Shown: positions 1 to 8,803, numbered from the stretch's first letter. The stretch: DNA of 64,000 nt from Neisseria macacae ATCC 33926 (GCF_022749495.1 NZ_CP094241.1:186001-250000), one strand, 5' to 3'. Program-made: numbers and translations. Notes: generated by a model not told the origin, from the letters alone.

Positions 1-345
1 GCCGTAGTACACTTCAGAGCCGCCGCTCTTGATGGTGTTGAACGCATAGCGGCCGAGGTTTTGACGGGTGTATGCGTCGTTGACCTGTACGGTTTTCACG
101 CCGTTGCGGTCTACATTGCCAGGCATGCGGTTGACGTTGGTGTAGTGTACGCCTGAACGGTAGGCAGCGTGTTTCATCACTTTTTCGCCTTCGGCTTCAG
201 AGGCGGGTTTGCCCCATTTTTTGCCGTATTTGTGGTTTTGGTAACCGTAATCAAATGGATTGTAGGCATTGTTGGCAGCAAATACGCCTGCGCTGAACAA
301 AACGGCTAAAACAGCAGCGGTGGTTTTTTGCAGATTCAGTTTCAT
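1..345 (-). CDS. exported protein of unknown function (3' end outside window)
   Basis: An open frame of 115 codons starts with ATG at 345 and runs off the left edge. A strong ribosome site (AAGGAG) lies 8 bases before the start. The N-terminus has two lysines and a hydrophobic stretch ending FSAGVFA, then AANNAYNPF, so a signal peptidase I cleaved, periplasmic or secreted protein is likely. The mature part is rich in Tyr, Asn, Lys and Gly (for example FDYGYQNHKYGKKWGK). I do not recognise the family, and the missing C-terminal part prevents a better call. Being real is well supported by the signal peptide and ribosome site. Confidence 0.8.
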   Translation of the reverse strand, partial: MKLNLQKTTAAVLAVLFSAGVFAANNAYNPFDYGYQNHKYGKKWGKPASEAEGEKVMKHAAYRSGVHYTNVNRMPGNVDRNGVKTVQVNDAYTRQNLGRYAFNTIKSGGSEVYYG

Positions 346-770
346 GATACGCTCCTTAGGGGAAAAACGATGGTGGGAAAAATGATGTTCCGTCCGTGTC
401 AGTGTGAGCAGACTATCGTTATGTGAGGAGACTTGTTTTTCTTTTTTCTGAACATCATTCTAGAGGGGGAGTGTTAGAGGAGAATTAGCGGATGTTTTAG
501 GGAGTGTCTTAATGAGATAAGAATATTTATTTTTGGTTAAGATGTATATTGGGTTAACTTTAAACCAGTACGGCGTTGCCTCACTTTGCTACTATCTGTA
601 CTGTCTGCGGCTTCGTCGCCTTGTCCTGATTTAGTTAATCCACTATATTTGGAATCGGCGCGGACGGAATGATGCTGTCCGCCAAATTGTCCGTGGTTAC
701 GTTGTTTTGTCCCAATGGATATTCGATTTGCGATTAGGTTGGTGTGTCAGAGGGAAGTTGTCCTCAAACA
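346..770. other. intergenic region with promoter area and a Correia element
   Basis: No convincing gene is present. The part next to 345 should hold the promoter of the exported-protein gene. A short Correia element occupies 545-647 and an uptake-sequence hairpin starts at 771. Confidence 0.6.
545..647. repeat. Correia repeat enclosed element (short form)
   Basis: About 103 bp. The right terminal repeat TTAATCCACTATA is intact; the left one has diverged to TATATTGGGTTAAC. The interior carries the usual Correia core (GCGGCTTCGTCGCCTTGTCC) but lacks the central segment present in the 157-bp copies at 9021 and 32310. Confidence 0.85.
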
Positions 771-808
771 AAAAAAGGTCGTCTGAAAAGTTTCAGACGA
801 CCTTTTTT
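771..808 (-). terminator. inverted uptake-sequence hairpin behind surA
   Basis: AGGTCGTCTGAA and its complement are separated by four bases and flanked by A-run and T-run, giving a stem usable as a Rho-independent terminator. It lies 11 bases after the surA stop. Confidence 0.8.
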
Positions 809-818
809 CAACAACATC

Positions 819-1814
819 TTAGCGGATGTTGACGTACGCGCCCGAGTGCAGGTCGCGCAGCAGGTTTGCTGTGGCTTGTTGGGCTTTTTGTCCGGACATG
901 TATTGGCGTACGGCGTTGCGTTGGCGCTCTTCGGGCGTACCGGCGTCACGGACGTCGTTCAGCTTGATGATGTGCCAGCCGAATTGCGTGCGTACGGGCG
1001 GGCTGACTTGGCCGGGTTTGAGCTTGTGGACGGCTTCTTCAAACGGCGCGACCATCATGCCGTCGGCGAACCAACCCAAATCACCGCCGCTGTTCGCGCT
1101 GCCGTCTTGCGAATATTGGCGCGCCAAACCGGCGAAATCCGCACCGCTGCGGGCTTGTGCATAGATTTTGCGGATGGTGCTTTCCGCGCCTGCCGCCGCG
1201 TTGTCGTTGTCGGCTTTAATCAGGATGTGCTGCGCGCTGTATTGGCGCATCGGTTCGCCTTCGGGCAGGGCGACACCTTGTTGGCGCGCTCGCTCGATGA
1301 AGCTGTTGACTTCTGCATCGCTGACGCGGCTGTTTTGCATCACGGCCTGCTGGCGCACTTTTTCCATAATGATGGTGTCGGCGATTTCGCGGCGGGTCTG
1401 TGCGGACGGATTTTTCAGCGACGGCGTTTGGGCGATGACGGCATCGATTTCGGCATCGGTCGCTTGAATGTTGCGGCGTTTGCCCGCTTGAACAATCAGG
1501 GATTGGTTGACCAGTTGCGCCAGGACCTGCTGGTGGAGTTCGTCTTCGCTGATTTGCGTGCCTTTAGGAAGGTGTTGGCGCGCTTCGGCAATGGCATGTG
1601 CCAGCTGGCGTTGGGTAATGACTTCGTTGTCGGCAATGGCGGCGATGCCGTCGGAAAGGCGTACGGCGCCCGAATCGGCAGGCGTGGCTGCCGCTGCCTG
1701 TTTTGCCGCTTTCTGCGTTTTGACCGGCTTGCCTTTGGATGCGGCTTTGGGCGCGGCGTGTGCGTTCAATGCCAGACCGAGTGCGGCGGCAAGAATCAGG
1801 GGTTTGACGTTCAT
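819..1814 (-). CDS. surA: periplasmic chaperone / peptidyl-prolyl isomerase SurA
   Basis: 331 residues. A signal peptide (hydrophobic run ending ALNAHA) sends it to the periplasm. A SurA N-terminal chaperone region (about 50-175, beginning DGIAAIADNEVIT) is followed by one parvulin domain (about 192-290, QHILIK, GGDLGWF, FGWHIIKL). E. coli SurA has two parvulin domains; neisserial SurA has one, and this length fits. It escorts unfolded outer-membrane proteins, LptD among them in E. coli. Its ATG overlaps the lptD stop by four bases (ATGA), so translation is probably coupled to lptD. Confidence 0.95.
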   Translation of the reverse strand: MNVKPLILAAALGLALNAHAAPKAASKGKPVKTQKAAKQAAAATPADSGAVRLSDGIAAIADNEVITQRQLAHAIAEARQHLPKGTQISEDELHQQVLAQLVNQSLIVQAGKRRNIQATDAEIDAVIAQTPSLKNPSAQTRREIADTIIMEKVRQQAVMQNSRVSDAEVNSFIERARQQGVALPEGEPMRQYSAQHILIKADNDNAAAGAESTIRKIYAQARSGADFAGLARQYSQDGSANSGGDLGWFADGMMVAPFEEAVHKLKPGQVSPPVRTQFGWHIIKLNDVRDAGTPEERQRNAVRQYMSGQKAQQATANLLRDLHSGAYVNIR

Positions 1815-4219
1815 GGGGTAACTACCTCGTTGGTTTTGCTGTAGCCGGGAATGGCCAAGCGCAGTTTTTCAAATGGGTTGTTGCCGAGATTGCTCAGGTC
1901 TTTGAGTTGGAGATTGAAGAATACGGCGTTTTTGCGGCTGTTTTCGCCGGTCACGTAGCGTTGTCCGACGAGGCTTGCGCTCCAGCAGCCGCAATCGCTT
2001 TTGTATTCCGCGCCAACCAAGATTTCAAGCGGTTTCTTGGCTTGGATTTCGTAGTTGTAACGTGCGACGGCGTAAAGGTTTTTACGGATGGGCCATTGCG
2101 CCGCCAAATCGATTTGGCGGATTTTATCGTAGAAATAGTTGCCGTCCGATTGTAGGTAAATGCGTTCGTTGCGGCCGTATTTGTAACGCGCGCTCAATAC
2201 TTTGCCCGGCTCGGGATTGTAGCGGACGGTCGCGGCGTAGCTTTCGGCGCGGCTTTCGTTTTGGTTGTAGTGGATATCGAAGCCGGCATGGATGCTGTCG
2301 CTCAGTTTGCCGTGCGCGAAGCCGACCCAGTCGGATTGGCTGCGTTCATAACGGCCGACGCTGCCGTCCAGCAATACGTTGTCGTTTTTGAAATAAAACT
2401 TCTGTCCGATGCCGGCACGGAACAGCTCGGCACCGTTGTTCGGATTGAGGAATCGGGTTTGCGCGGCGGCGGTCAGGCTGTTGGCGGAGTTGATGCGATC
2501 GTTGCCGACGTACAGGTTTTCACGGAAAAGCTGGTTGTAAGAGAAGCTGTTTTCCGAGGTGTCGAAATTGGGTAAGTCGTTTTGGGACTTGGTCGGGATG
2601 TAGTTGTAGAACAGGCGCGGTTCGAGGGTTTGCAGATAGGCTTTGCCGAACACATTGGCGTTGCGCTCGAAGGTCATGCCGGTATCGACGTTGAATATCG
2701 GCAATACGCGGCTGACGCGGCGGCTGGATTGGTTGCCGAACGAGCCTAAGTCGTAATAAGTCGCGTGTACGCCGATTTTCGGACGGATATAGCCCCATTG
2801 GTTGTTGAAATCCCAACGGACGCTCGGATACAGCACGGTACGGCTGCCGTCTTGTTTGCTGTCGTGTACGAAACGGGTGAACTGGCTGAATACGTTGATA
2901 TTCGCCTTGCCTATGGTTTTCTGCCAACGTCCGGTCAGGCGCGGCATGATGGCGTAGGGTTCGTCTTTGTAACCGTTTTGGTTGGCAAGGGTTTGGTATT
3001 TTTGTACGTTCAGCGCGCCGTCAAAAGAGCCGCCCCAGATATTGTCGCCGTAGTTCAGCCACAGTTGGCGGTTGAGGTTGACGTTGCTGGCAATGTCCTC
3101 GCGTCCGTAGAAGTCGCGGTAGTAATTGTCGTCTGAAACCTGATTGAAGCTGATGCCGCCGCTGAGTTTGTCGGTCAGTTGGTGGTTGTGGTCAAACTTG
3201 ATTTGATAGCGGTTGTTTTCATGGCGTTTTTTATCGTGCGGCATCCAATCGCCGTCAATGACGCCGTTAAATTTCGGCTCGAGATAGCGGACCTGTCCGC
3301 CAAGTTGCACGCCGCGCGAACTGATGATGCCGGGGCGGAAGGTGGCGTCCAAGTTGGGGGCGAGGTTGAAATAATAGGGAAGGGCGAGTTCCAAACCGTC
3401 CGAACCGGTTGACAAGGTCGGCACCAACAGACCGCTCTTGCGATGGCCGTTGAGCGGGAAATCCGCCCAAGGCGTATAAAGTACGGGAACGCCGCCGAAC
3501 ACCAGCGACGCGTCTTTTGCCACGCCTATGCCCGTTTCCTGATCGGTTTCGATGCTTTTCGCTTTGATGAACCAACTCGCATCGCCGGGCGAGCAGGTAT
3601 TGAATTTGGTATTGATGAGCTTGTACAGCCCTTTGCCTTTCATTTCCGCCTTTTCGCTGACGCTTTGGAGGCGGCGGCCGTCTTTTTCGGCATCGACGCG
3701 GACGTATTCGCTCGAGCCGGTATTGTCTTTCAGGTTGTACACCAAAGTATCGCCGCTGACGGTCGAACCGTCTTGATATAGCGTAAAGCGGTCGCCCGCC
3801 CTGACGGTATCGCTGGTTTGGTCGTAATCCGCCCAATCGGCGTTCAACACTTCCTGATTGCGCTCGATGATGACATCGCCTTCGGCGCGGACGGCGACTT
3901 TAGACTGTCCGGCAACCTTGTCCGCAATCACGCGGGTGTAATCCTGCGGCAGGGGGTCTTCGCCGCTGCGTTTGATTTCAGGCTGCTTGTTTGCTTCGGA
4001 AGCCTGATGCTGGCAAAACAGGCAGGTATCGCCCAAGGACAATTTGTCCTGATCGGCAGGACGACGGTTTTCCCCGCTTTGAACCGCAGGCGGGGTGGCC
4101 CTTGCCGGCTCGTAATCGGCAGGTTGCGGCAAAGATGCATTTTGCGCATATGCCCCTCCCGCACCGAAGCCGACGCTTAACGCCAAAACCAATGGTTTGA
4201 GTGAAAATAAACGAGCCAA
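1811..4219 (-). CDS. lptD: LPS-assembly outer-membrane protein LptD
   Basis: 802 residues, a usual length. It inserts lipooligosaccharide into the outer leaflet together with LptE. A signal peptide ends GGAYA; an OstA-like periplasmic domain follows (about 90-230, with EGDVIIERNQEVLNADWADYD), then a long beta-barrel rich in alternating aromatic strands. Cysteine pairs are present near both ends (TCLFC at 66-69 and SDCGCW near the C-terminus), consistent with the inter-domain disulfides of LptD. The start is a TTG preceded by AAGGGG. It is first in a two-gene unit with surA and is divergent from amgK over a 69-base gap. Confidence 0.95.
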   Translation of the reverse strand: MARLFSLKPLVLALSVGFGAGGAYAQNASLPQPADYEPARATPPAVQSGENRRPADQDKLSLGDTCLFCQHQASEANKQPEIKRSGEDPLPQDYTRVIADKVAGQSKVAVRAEGDVIIERNQEVLNADWADYDQTSDTVRAGDRFTLYQDGSTVSGDTLVYNLKDNTGSSEYVRVDAEKDGRRLQSVSEKAEMKGKGLYKLINTKFNTCSPGDASWFIKAKSIETDQETGIGVAKDASLVFGGVPVLYTPWADFPLNGHRKSGLLVPTLSTGSDGLELALPYYFNLAPNLDATFRPGIISSRGVQLGGQVRYLEPKFNGVIDGDWMPHDKKRHENNRYQIKFDHNHQLTDKLSGGISFNQVSDDNYYRDFYGREDIASNVNLNRQLWLNYGDNIWGGSFDGALNVQKYQTLANQNGYKDEPYAIMPRLTGRWQKTIGKANINVFSQFTRFVHDSKQDGSRTVLYPSVRWDFNNQWGYIRPKIGVHATYYDLGSFGNQSSRRVSRVLPIFNVDTGMTFERNANVFGKAYLQTLEPRLFYNYIPTKSQNDLPNFDTSENSFSYNQLFRENLYVGNDRINSANSLTAAAQTRFLNPNNGAELFRAGIGQKFYFKNDNVLLDGSVGRYERSQSDWVGFAHGKLSDSIHAGFDIHYNQNESRAESYAATVRYNPEPGKVLSARYKYGRNERIYLQSDGNYFYDKIRQIDLAAQWPIRKNLYAVARYNYEIQAKKPLEILVGAEYKSDCGCWSASLVGQRYVTGENSRKNAVFFNLQLKDLSNLGNNPFEKLRLAIPGYSKTNEVVTP

Positions 4220-4288
4220 AATCGCCCCTTAAATCGGTTTGCCAGTTAGAATAGCAGTTATTTTAACCTGAAAATCCGCGACACCGCT

Positions 4289-5293
4289 ATGCAACGACAA
4301 ACCGAATTACAAAATTGGCTGCACGCCGTCTATCCCGAACAAAACTTCGAATTGAGCTTCGCCGCCGCCGATGCCGACTTCCGACGCTACTTCCGCGCTG
4401 CTTTTGCCGACGGCAAGACCGTCATCTGCATGGACGCGCCGCCCGATAAAATGAGCGTCGCTCCTTACCTAAAAGTGCAAAAACTTTTCAATATGCTTAA
4501 CGTTCCCCAAGTATTGCATGTGGACGAAGCGCAGGGATTTATGGTGCTCAACGACTTGGGCAGCACCACTTTCCTGACCGCCATGCAGCAAGAGCAAGGC
4601 ACGGAGGCACACAAAGTCCTGCTGCTTGAAGCCATAGACGAACTGGTCGAGTTGCAAAAAGCCAGCCGCGCGAGCGAATTGCCCAATTACGACCGCGACA
4701 TCATGCTGCGCGAAATCAACCTTTTCCCCGAATGGTTCGTTGCCAAAGAACTCGGACGCGAACTCAACTTCAAACAACGCCAGCTTTGGCAGCAAACCAT
4801 AGACACCCTGCTGCCGCCGCTGCTTGCCCAGCCGCAGGTGTACGTCCACCGAGACTTCATCGTCCGCAACCTCATGCTCACCACCGGCCGACCCGGCGTA
4901 CTCGATTTCCAAGACGCACTCTACGGCCCGATTTCCTACGACTTGGTTTCCCTCCTGCGCGATGCCTTCATCGAATGGGAAGAAGAATTCGTCTTGGATT
5001 TGGTTATCCGTTACTGGGAAAAAGCCCGCGCCGCCGGATTGCCCGTACCCGCCGCGTTTGACGAGTTTTACCGCTGGTTTGAATGGATGGGCGTACAGCG
5101 TCATCTGAAAGTCGCCGGCATCTTCGCCCGCCTGTACTACCGCGACGGCAAAGACAAATACCGCCCCGAAATCCCGCGCTTCCTCAACTACCTGCGCCGC
5201 ACCTCCCGCCGCTACACCGAGCTTGCACCGCTTTACGCGCTGTTGGTCGAACTGGTCGGCGATGATGAATTGGAAACAGGGTTTACGTTTTAA
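4289..5293 (+). CDS. amgK: anomeric N-acetylmuramate/N-acetylglucosamine kinase AmgK family
   Basis: 334 residues with the aminoglycoside-phosphotransferase fold: catalytic loop VHRDFIVRN (H187, D189, N194) and metal-binding LDFQD (D206). AmgK phosphorylates cell-wall sugars at the anomeric carbon in the peptidoglycan recycling route that bypasses de novo MurA. The head-to-head position with lptD matches the arrangement known in other Neisseria and beta-proteobacteria. The partner nucleotidyltransferase murU is not in this window. An uptake-sequence hairpin follows. The exact sugar specificity is inferred from the family. Confidence 0.85.
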   Translation: MQRQTELQNWLHAVYPEQNFELSFAAADADFRRYFRAAFADGKTVICMDAPPDKMSVAPYLKVQKLFNMLNVPQVLHVDEAQGFMVLNDLGSTTFLTAMQQEQGTEAHKVLLLEAIDELVELQKASRASELPNYDRDIMLREINLFPEWFVAKELGRELNFKQRQLWQQTIDTLLPPLLAQPQVYVHRDFIVRNLMLTTGRPGVLDFQDALYGPISYDLVSLLRDAFIEWEEEFVLDLVIRYWEKARAAGLPVPAAFDEFYRWFEWMGVQRHLKVAGIFARLYYRDGKDKYRPEIPRFLNYLRRTSRRYTELAPLYALLVELVGDDELETGFTF

Positions 5294-5328
5294 AAGGCAG
5301 ATGGCTTTGTGCCATTCTTGATGATGAA

Positions 5329-5375
5329 AGAGGTCGTCTGAAAATCCTGAAATGGGGTTTCAGACGACCTCTTTA
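5329..5375 (+). terminator. inverted uptake-sequence hairpin behind amgK
   Basis: AGGTCGTCTGAA, an 18-base loop, and TTCAGACGACCT followed by CTTT, 36 bases after the amgK stop. Confidence 0.75.
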
Positions 5376-5550
5376 AGTCTGCTCTCGTCTGTTGAGGATG
5401 TTGAGGATAGGATTTTGGATACATGGCATGAGAGTTCGCGTAGCTCATTTCTTTTTCACTATAAAAAGGTCGTCTGAAAACCTGATTTCAAGTTTGAACT
5501 GCACCCCAAAAGTTGGACATCCCCTCCAACTCACAAAGTGCAGTTTTTTT

Positions 5551-5901
5551 ATGAGCAAATATACATTACACTTCAAATACCAAGCCGTACTCCACTACCT
5601 GCACATACGCAGCCAACAGCGTACCGCAGATCATTACGGCATCTCCCGAACCCACCTGCGACGATGGATACGCGCCTATCAAGAAGGCGGCATCGGCGCA
5701 CTCGAACATCCCCAATCCAAAACCATGACCGACCACCGCAAAAACCCCTTCATCGTCGACAAACCCGACCACGAAAAAACACAGGCAGAGCTTATTGAAG
5801 AACTGTGCTATATGCGCGCAAAGGTTGCCTATCTAAAGGAGTTAAAAGCCCTCAGCCAAAAGCGGACCGCAAAGGACAAAGCCAAACCGTCCAAACACTG
5901 A
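5551..5901 (+). CDS. IS3-family transposase OrfA
   Basis: 116 residues from ATG 5551. The N-terminus is a helix-turn-helix DNA-binding unit (YQAVLHYLH...TADHYGISRTHLRRWIRAY), and the C-terminus is a Glu/Lys-rich coiled stretch ending KELKALSQKRTAKDK. It binds the terminal repeats and is the N-terminal part of the OrfAB fusion transposase made by -1 frameshifting. The longer frame upstream, from 5392, crosses the IS end and is not a real start. Confidence 0.88.
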   Translation: MSKYTLHFKYQAVLHYLHIRSQQRTADHYGISRTHLRRWIRAYQEGGIGALEHPQSKTMTDHRKNPFIVDKPDHEKTQAELIEELCYMRAKVAYLKELKALSQKRTAKDKAKPSKH

Positions 5902-6701
5902 GGGCGCAACACCCGCTCAAATACCTGCTGCACATCGCAAACCTGCCCCAAAGCAGCTTTTACTACCATCACCAAGACCGCCCCGACCCCGACGCAGCCG
6001 ACAAAGCCCTTATCGCCGAAATCTACGAACGGCATAAAGGACGCTACGGGCAAAGGCGCATTGCCGCAGCATTGGATTGGAACCGCAAAAAAGTGGCGCG
6101 GCTGATGAAGCAGATGGAACTGAAAGCCCTCATACGGGCGAAAAAAGCCTACCGCCATCCCGCCATGGGCGAAATATCGGAACACCTCCTCAAACGCCGG
6201 TTCAAAGCCCGAAAGCCCAACGAAAAATGGCTGACCGACGTTACCGAACTCAAAGGGAAGGACGGCAAACTGTACCTCTCGCCAATCTTGGACTTGTTCA
6301 ACCGCGAGATCGTCGCCTACGCCATGAGCCGCAGAGCCGACAGCGAAATGGTGAAGGAAATGCTCGAAAAAGCCGCCCCCCGTCTGACTGCTAAAGGAAC
6401 GATGCTTCATTCGGACCAAGGTGTGCTGTACCGTACGGCGGGGTATAGGGAATTGCTTGCGGAGTATTCCATGGTTCAAAGCATGTCGCGAAAGGCGAAC
6501 TGTTGGGACAATGCGCCGATGGAAAGCTTCTTTGCGGTGTTAAAGACGGAGTGTTTCTATAACGCAGGTGAATTGACGGTAGATGAATTGATGAAGCAGA
6601 TAGATGACTATATGGATTACTACAACCGGGAGCGTTGCAGTTTGAAATTGAAAAAGCTGAGTCCTGTCGCATACAGAACCCAGCTTGCACAGAGCGCCTG
6701 A
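5805..6701 (+). CDS. IS3-family transposase OrfB (DDE catalytic domain)
   Basis: 298 codons counted from a GTG at 5805, in the -1 frame relative to orfA and overlapping it by 97 bases. The rve integrase core has the catalytic triad D145 (LTDVTEL), D204 (LHSDQG) and E240 (NAPMESFF); the 35-residue D-to-E spacing is the DD(35)E hallmark. It is probably made mainly as an OrfAB fusion by programmed frameshifting. I found no perfect A-AAA-AAG slippery site in the overlap; CCAAAAG at 5856-5862 is only a weak candidate. Confidence 0.88.
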   Translation: MLYARKGCLSKGVKSPQPKADRKGQSQTVQTLRAQHPLKYLLHIANLPQSSFYYHHQDRPDPDAADKALIAEIYERHKGRYGQRRIAAALDWNRKKVARLMKQMELKALIRAKKAYRHPAMGEISEHLLKRRFKARKPNEKWLTDVTELKGKDGKLYLSPILDLFNREIVAYAMSRRADSEMVKEMLEKAAPRLTAKGTMLHSDQGVLYRTAGYRELLAEYSMVQSMSRKANCWDNAPMESFFAVLKTECFYNAGELTVDELMKQIDDYMDYYNRERCSLKLKKLSPVAYRTQLAQSA

Positions 6702-6789
6702 ATAGGCTTTTATGAGTGTCCAAGATTTGGGGGCCAGTTCAGTTTTCAGACGACCTTTTGCATTCATGCCGGTCCAGCCTTAGCAAAAA

Positions 6790-7248
6790 CTAAGCCTCCG
6801 CCACGGAATCGCGGCTGAAGGTTTTTTCGCAGTAGTGGCATTTGAGCTTGGTCTGCCCGCTTTGTTTGCGAACGTAGAAGCGGCTTTTCACCGGCTCGCC
6901 GTGGCTGGCACAGTTGGTGTTCGGGCAGCGGAACACTTCGGCGATTTCGTCGGGCAGGGTAAGCCGGCGTTTGTTGATGACTTTGAAGTGGTCGATGGTG
7001 TTGACGACGGCTTCGGGGGCGAAGAGGGCGAGGCGGTTGGCGGCGTTGTCGTCCAGCCAGACGCCGGTGATTTTGATGATGTCTTTGCTGCCTTGGGTTT
7101 TGCTGGGCAGGTTGAAGCCGACGGTGACGGCGCTGCCGTAGTGCAGTAGTTTGAATTGGCGCAGGATAATCAGGCCTTTGCCGGCGGGGATGTGGTCGAT
7201 GACGGTGCCTTTTTCGATGGCTTCGACGCTGAGTTTTGGGGTTTCCAT
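6790..7248 (-). CDS. pyrI: aspartate carbamoyltransferase regulatory subunit
   Basis: 152 residues, the usual PyrI length. The N-terminal part is the nucleotide-binding allosteric domain ([12 protein letters not shown]...). The C-terminal zinc domain has the four cysteines C108, C113, C137 and C140. It joins PyrB in the c6r6 holoenzyme and transmits CTP/ATP control of pyrimidine synthesis. It starts 9 bases after the pyrB stop, so the two are one operon. Its downstream hairpin has been split by the IS3 element, whose right end lies about 50 bases from the pyrI stop. Confidence 0.97.
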   Translation of the reverse strand: METPKLSVEAIEKGTVIDHIPAGKGLIILRQFKLLHYGSAVTVGFNLPSKTQGSKDIIKITGVWLDDNAANRLALFAPEAVVNTIDHFKVINKRRLTLPDEIAEVFRCPNTNCASHGEPVKSRFYVRKQSGQTKLKCHYCEKTFSRDSVAEA

Positions 7249-7257
7249 ATTTGCTCC

Positions 7258-8178
7258 TTATACTTCTTCGTTCAACACCAGCGATAAAATCGCCATGCGG
7301 GCGTAAACGCCGTTGGTCGCCTGCTCGAAATAGTAGGCGTGCGGCGTGGCATCGACGTCGGGGTGGATTTCGTCAACGCGCGGCAGGGGGTGCAGCACGC
7401 GCAGGTTGGGGCGTGCGTTGGCGAGCATGGCGGCGTTGAGGTTGAATTTGCCTTGGATTTTGGCGAACTCTTGTTCGTCGAAGCGTTCGCGTTGGACACG
7501 GGTCATGTACAGGATGTCCGCCCATTCGACGGCGGTTTCGAGGTCGGGCAGGATTTGGTAGCGGCAGCCTGCGGCTTCGAGTTCTTCGGTGATGTATTCG
7601 GGCATGGCGAGGCTGGGCGGGGAGACGAAGGCAAATTCGCAGTCCCAGCGTTTGAGGGCTTGGCAGAGGGAATGGACGGTGCGGCCGTATTTGAGGTCGC
7701 CCGCCATGGCGATTTTGAGCTTGTTCAGACGACCTTGGGTTTCGTAAATGGTCACGAGGTCGAGCAGGGTTTGGCTGGGGTGTTGGTTGGTGCCGTCGCC
7801 GGCGTTGATGACGGGGACTTTGGAAAACTCGGCGGACACGCGTGCGGCGCCGTCTTTGGGGTGGCGTTGGATGATGGCGTCGGTGTAGCTGGAGATGATG
7901 CGGGCGGTGTCGGCGAGGGTTTCGCCTTTTTTCGCGCTGGTGTTGGCGCCGTCGGAGAAGCCGATGACTTTGCCGCCCAAGCGTTGTACGGCGGTTTCAA
8001 ACGACAGGCGCGTGCGGGTGGAGGGTTCAAAAAAGCATGAGCCGATGAGTTTGCCTTCGAGCAGGTCGTCGCGCGGGTCGGTTTTGAGCTTGAGGGCGGT
8101 TTGCAGGAGCAGCTCGAGCTGTTCGGTCGTCAGGTCGGAAATGGAGATGACGTGTTGTCGGTAAAGCGGGTTGGGCAT
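7258..8178 (-). CDS. pyrB: aspartate carbamoyltransferase catalytic subunit
   Basis: 306 residues from ATG 8178, chosen because AAAGGAAG precedes it and the protein then matches family length; a longer in-frame reading back to 8400 would translate the leader region. The carbamoyl-phosphate loop [13 protein letters not shown] (S53-T54-R55-T56) is intact, as are HPSQTLLDL and the C-terminal HPLPRVDEI. It condenses carbamoyl phosphate with aspartate, the first committed step of UMP synthesis. The upstream leader carries a small ORF and a terminator hairpin (8203-8297). Confidence 0.97.
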   Translation of the reverse strand: MPNPLYRQHVISISDLTTEQLELLLQTALKLKTDPRDDLLEGKLIGSCFFEPSTRTRLSFETAVQRLGGKVIGFSDGANTSAKKGETLADTARIISSYTDAIIQRHPKDGAARVSAEFSKVPVINAGDGTNQHPSQTLLDLVTIYETQGRLNKLKIAMAGDLKYGRTVHSLCQALKRWDCEFAFVSPPSLAMPEYITEELEAAGCRYQILPDLETAVEWADILYMTRVQRERFDEQEFAKIQGKFNLNAAMLANARPNLRVLHPLPRVDEIHPDVDATPHAYYFEQATNGVYARMAILSLVLNEEV

Positions 8179-8202
8179 TCGGCTTCCTTTCTTCAATTCG
8201 GC

Positions 8203-8227
8203 AAAAACCCCGCTAAGGCGGGGTTTT
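8203..8227 (-). terminator. putative pyrBI attenuator
   Basis: CCCCGC and GCGGGG with a four-base loop, extended by A/T pairs and followed on the minus strand by a run of five T. It lies 25 bases before the pyrB start, after any upstream promoter, so it can end transcription before pyrB. The 5' arm begins directly at the stop of the leader ORF. Confidence 0.8.
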
Positions 8228-8297
8228 ACGAAACAACGACGGACGCGCCGCGGCGTGCGGTACGGGCAAAACGGGCGGGGCGGGCGTTGAGGCGCAT
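8226..8297 (-). CDS. putative pyrB leader peptide (23 residues)
   Basis: ATG at 8297 to TAA at 8226-8228. The peptide starts [12 protein letters not shown], is strongly basic, and ends SVVVS, with the stop touching the 5' arm of the terminator hairpin. In E. coli pyrBI, translation of a leader peptide close behind RNA polymerase prevents the attenuator from forming when UTP is low; the geometry here fits that scheme. No good ribosome site is visible before the ATG (an uptake-sequence core lies there), which lowers confidence. Confidence 0.5.
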   Translation of the reverse strand: MRLNARPARFARTARRGASVVVS

Positions 8298-8370
8298 GGG
8301 TCGTCTGAAATCGTTTTGAGGTGGCGGTATTATCGCATATTTGACGGGGTGGGGTTTCGGATTTTCGTGA

Positions 8371-8416
8371 AAAGGGGTCGTCTGAAAAATGGGGTTTCAT
8401 CCTTTTCAGACGACCT
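8371..8416 (-). terminator. inverted uptake-sequence hairpin
   Basis: GGTCGTCTGAA and TTCAGACGACC separated by about 19 bases and followed by CTTTT on the minus strand. It closes the small exported-protein gene that ends at 8420 and separates it from the pyrB leader. Confidence 0.75.
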
Positions 8417-8419
8417 GCT

Positions 8420-8803
8420 TTATTCGGTTTTGCCCGTCAGGGCTTTCATACAAAGCTGATATTCCGCCTTGCCCGTATCTCGGGCGAAGATGGCGTAGTC
8501 GGATTTGGGGACGGCGTTCAAAGCCGATTGCGGAAAGTGGTAGATTTCTTGCGCCACGCGCTCGGTTAGCCCTTGAATGAAGGAGCGGCTGTAATCGTTT
8601 TTGGCAACGACCATAAAGCGTTCGTTCATCTTCTCAACGGTTTGTCCGATGCCCGTACCGGACAAACGTTCGCCCATGGCGGTTTGAGCCATCAGTCCGA
8701 CCAGGGCGCATTGGTCTTGGAAGGATGCTTCTTGCGGTTCGGCGTGTACAACAGAGAATGCGGCGGCGAGCAGGAGGGCTGCGGTATATTTTTGTCTGTT
8801 CAT
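8420..8803 (-). CDS. small exported protein of unknown function
   Basis: 127 residues with a clear signal peptide ([21 protein letters not shown]) and a mature part of about 106 residues. Two cysteines (FQDQCALVG and YQLCMKAL) could form a disulfide. No enzyme motif is seen. It is monocistronic, with its own hairpin terminator. I do not recognise the family; periplasmic location is the only inference. Confidence 0.75.
   Translation of the reverse strand: MNRQKYTAALLLAAAFSVVHAEPQEASFQDQCALVGLMAQTAMGERLSGTGIGQTVEKMNERFMVVAKNDYSRSFIQGLTERVAQEIYHFPQSALNAVPKSDYAIFARDTGKAEYQLCMKALTGKTE

Larger units (their letters stand above)
5495..6741 (+). mobile_element. IS3-family insertion sequence (1247 bp)
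   Basis: The terminal inverted repeats are visible: the left end begins TGAACTGCACCCC at 5495, and the right end is the complement of TGAACTGGCCCCC ending at 6741. GTT flanks both ends (5492-5494 and 6742-6744), a 3-bp target duplication typical of IS3 elements. It carries overlapping orfA and orfB with orfB in the -1 frame. Both frames are open and the element looks complete. I cannot assign an ISfinder name. Confidence 0.92.
5465..6757 (-). terminator. uptake-sequence hairpin split by the IS3 element
   Basis: The left arm (AAGGTCGTCTGAAAA, 5466-5480) and right arm (TTTTCAGACGACCTTTT, from 6743) face each other across the IS. Removing the IS and one GTT copy restores a normal neisserial hairpin. 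It lies behind the pyrI stop codon, so it was probably the pyrBI terminator. Confidence 0.7.

Noticed and set aside
744..1844. Plus-strand 366-codon frame opposite surA
   Set aside because: It is antisense to surA, whose signal peptide and parvulin motifs are clear; the frame has low complexity and begins in intergenic hairpin sequence.
5392..5550. Longer start for IS3 OrfA
   Set aside because: The extension crosses the IS terminal repeat and an uptake sequence; the start at 5551 fits the family.
5805..5901. Canonical A-AAA-AAG frameshift site in the IS3 overlap
   Set aside because: No perfect heptamer was found in frame; CCAAAAG is only a weak candidate, so no specific site is claimed.
8178..8400. 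N-terminal extension of PyrB from 8400
   Set aside because: The extension would translate the attenuator and uptake-sequence region; the ribosome site and family length support 8178.
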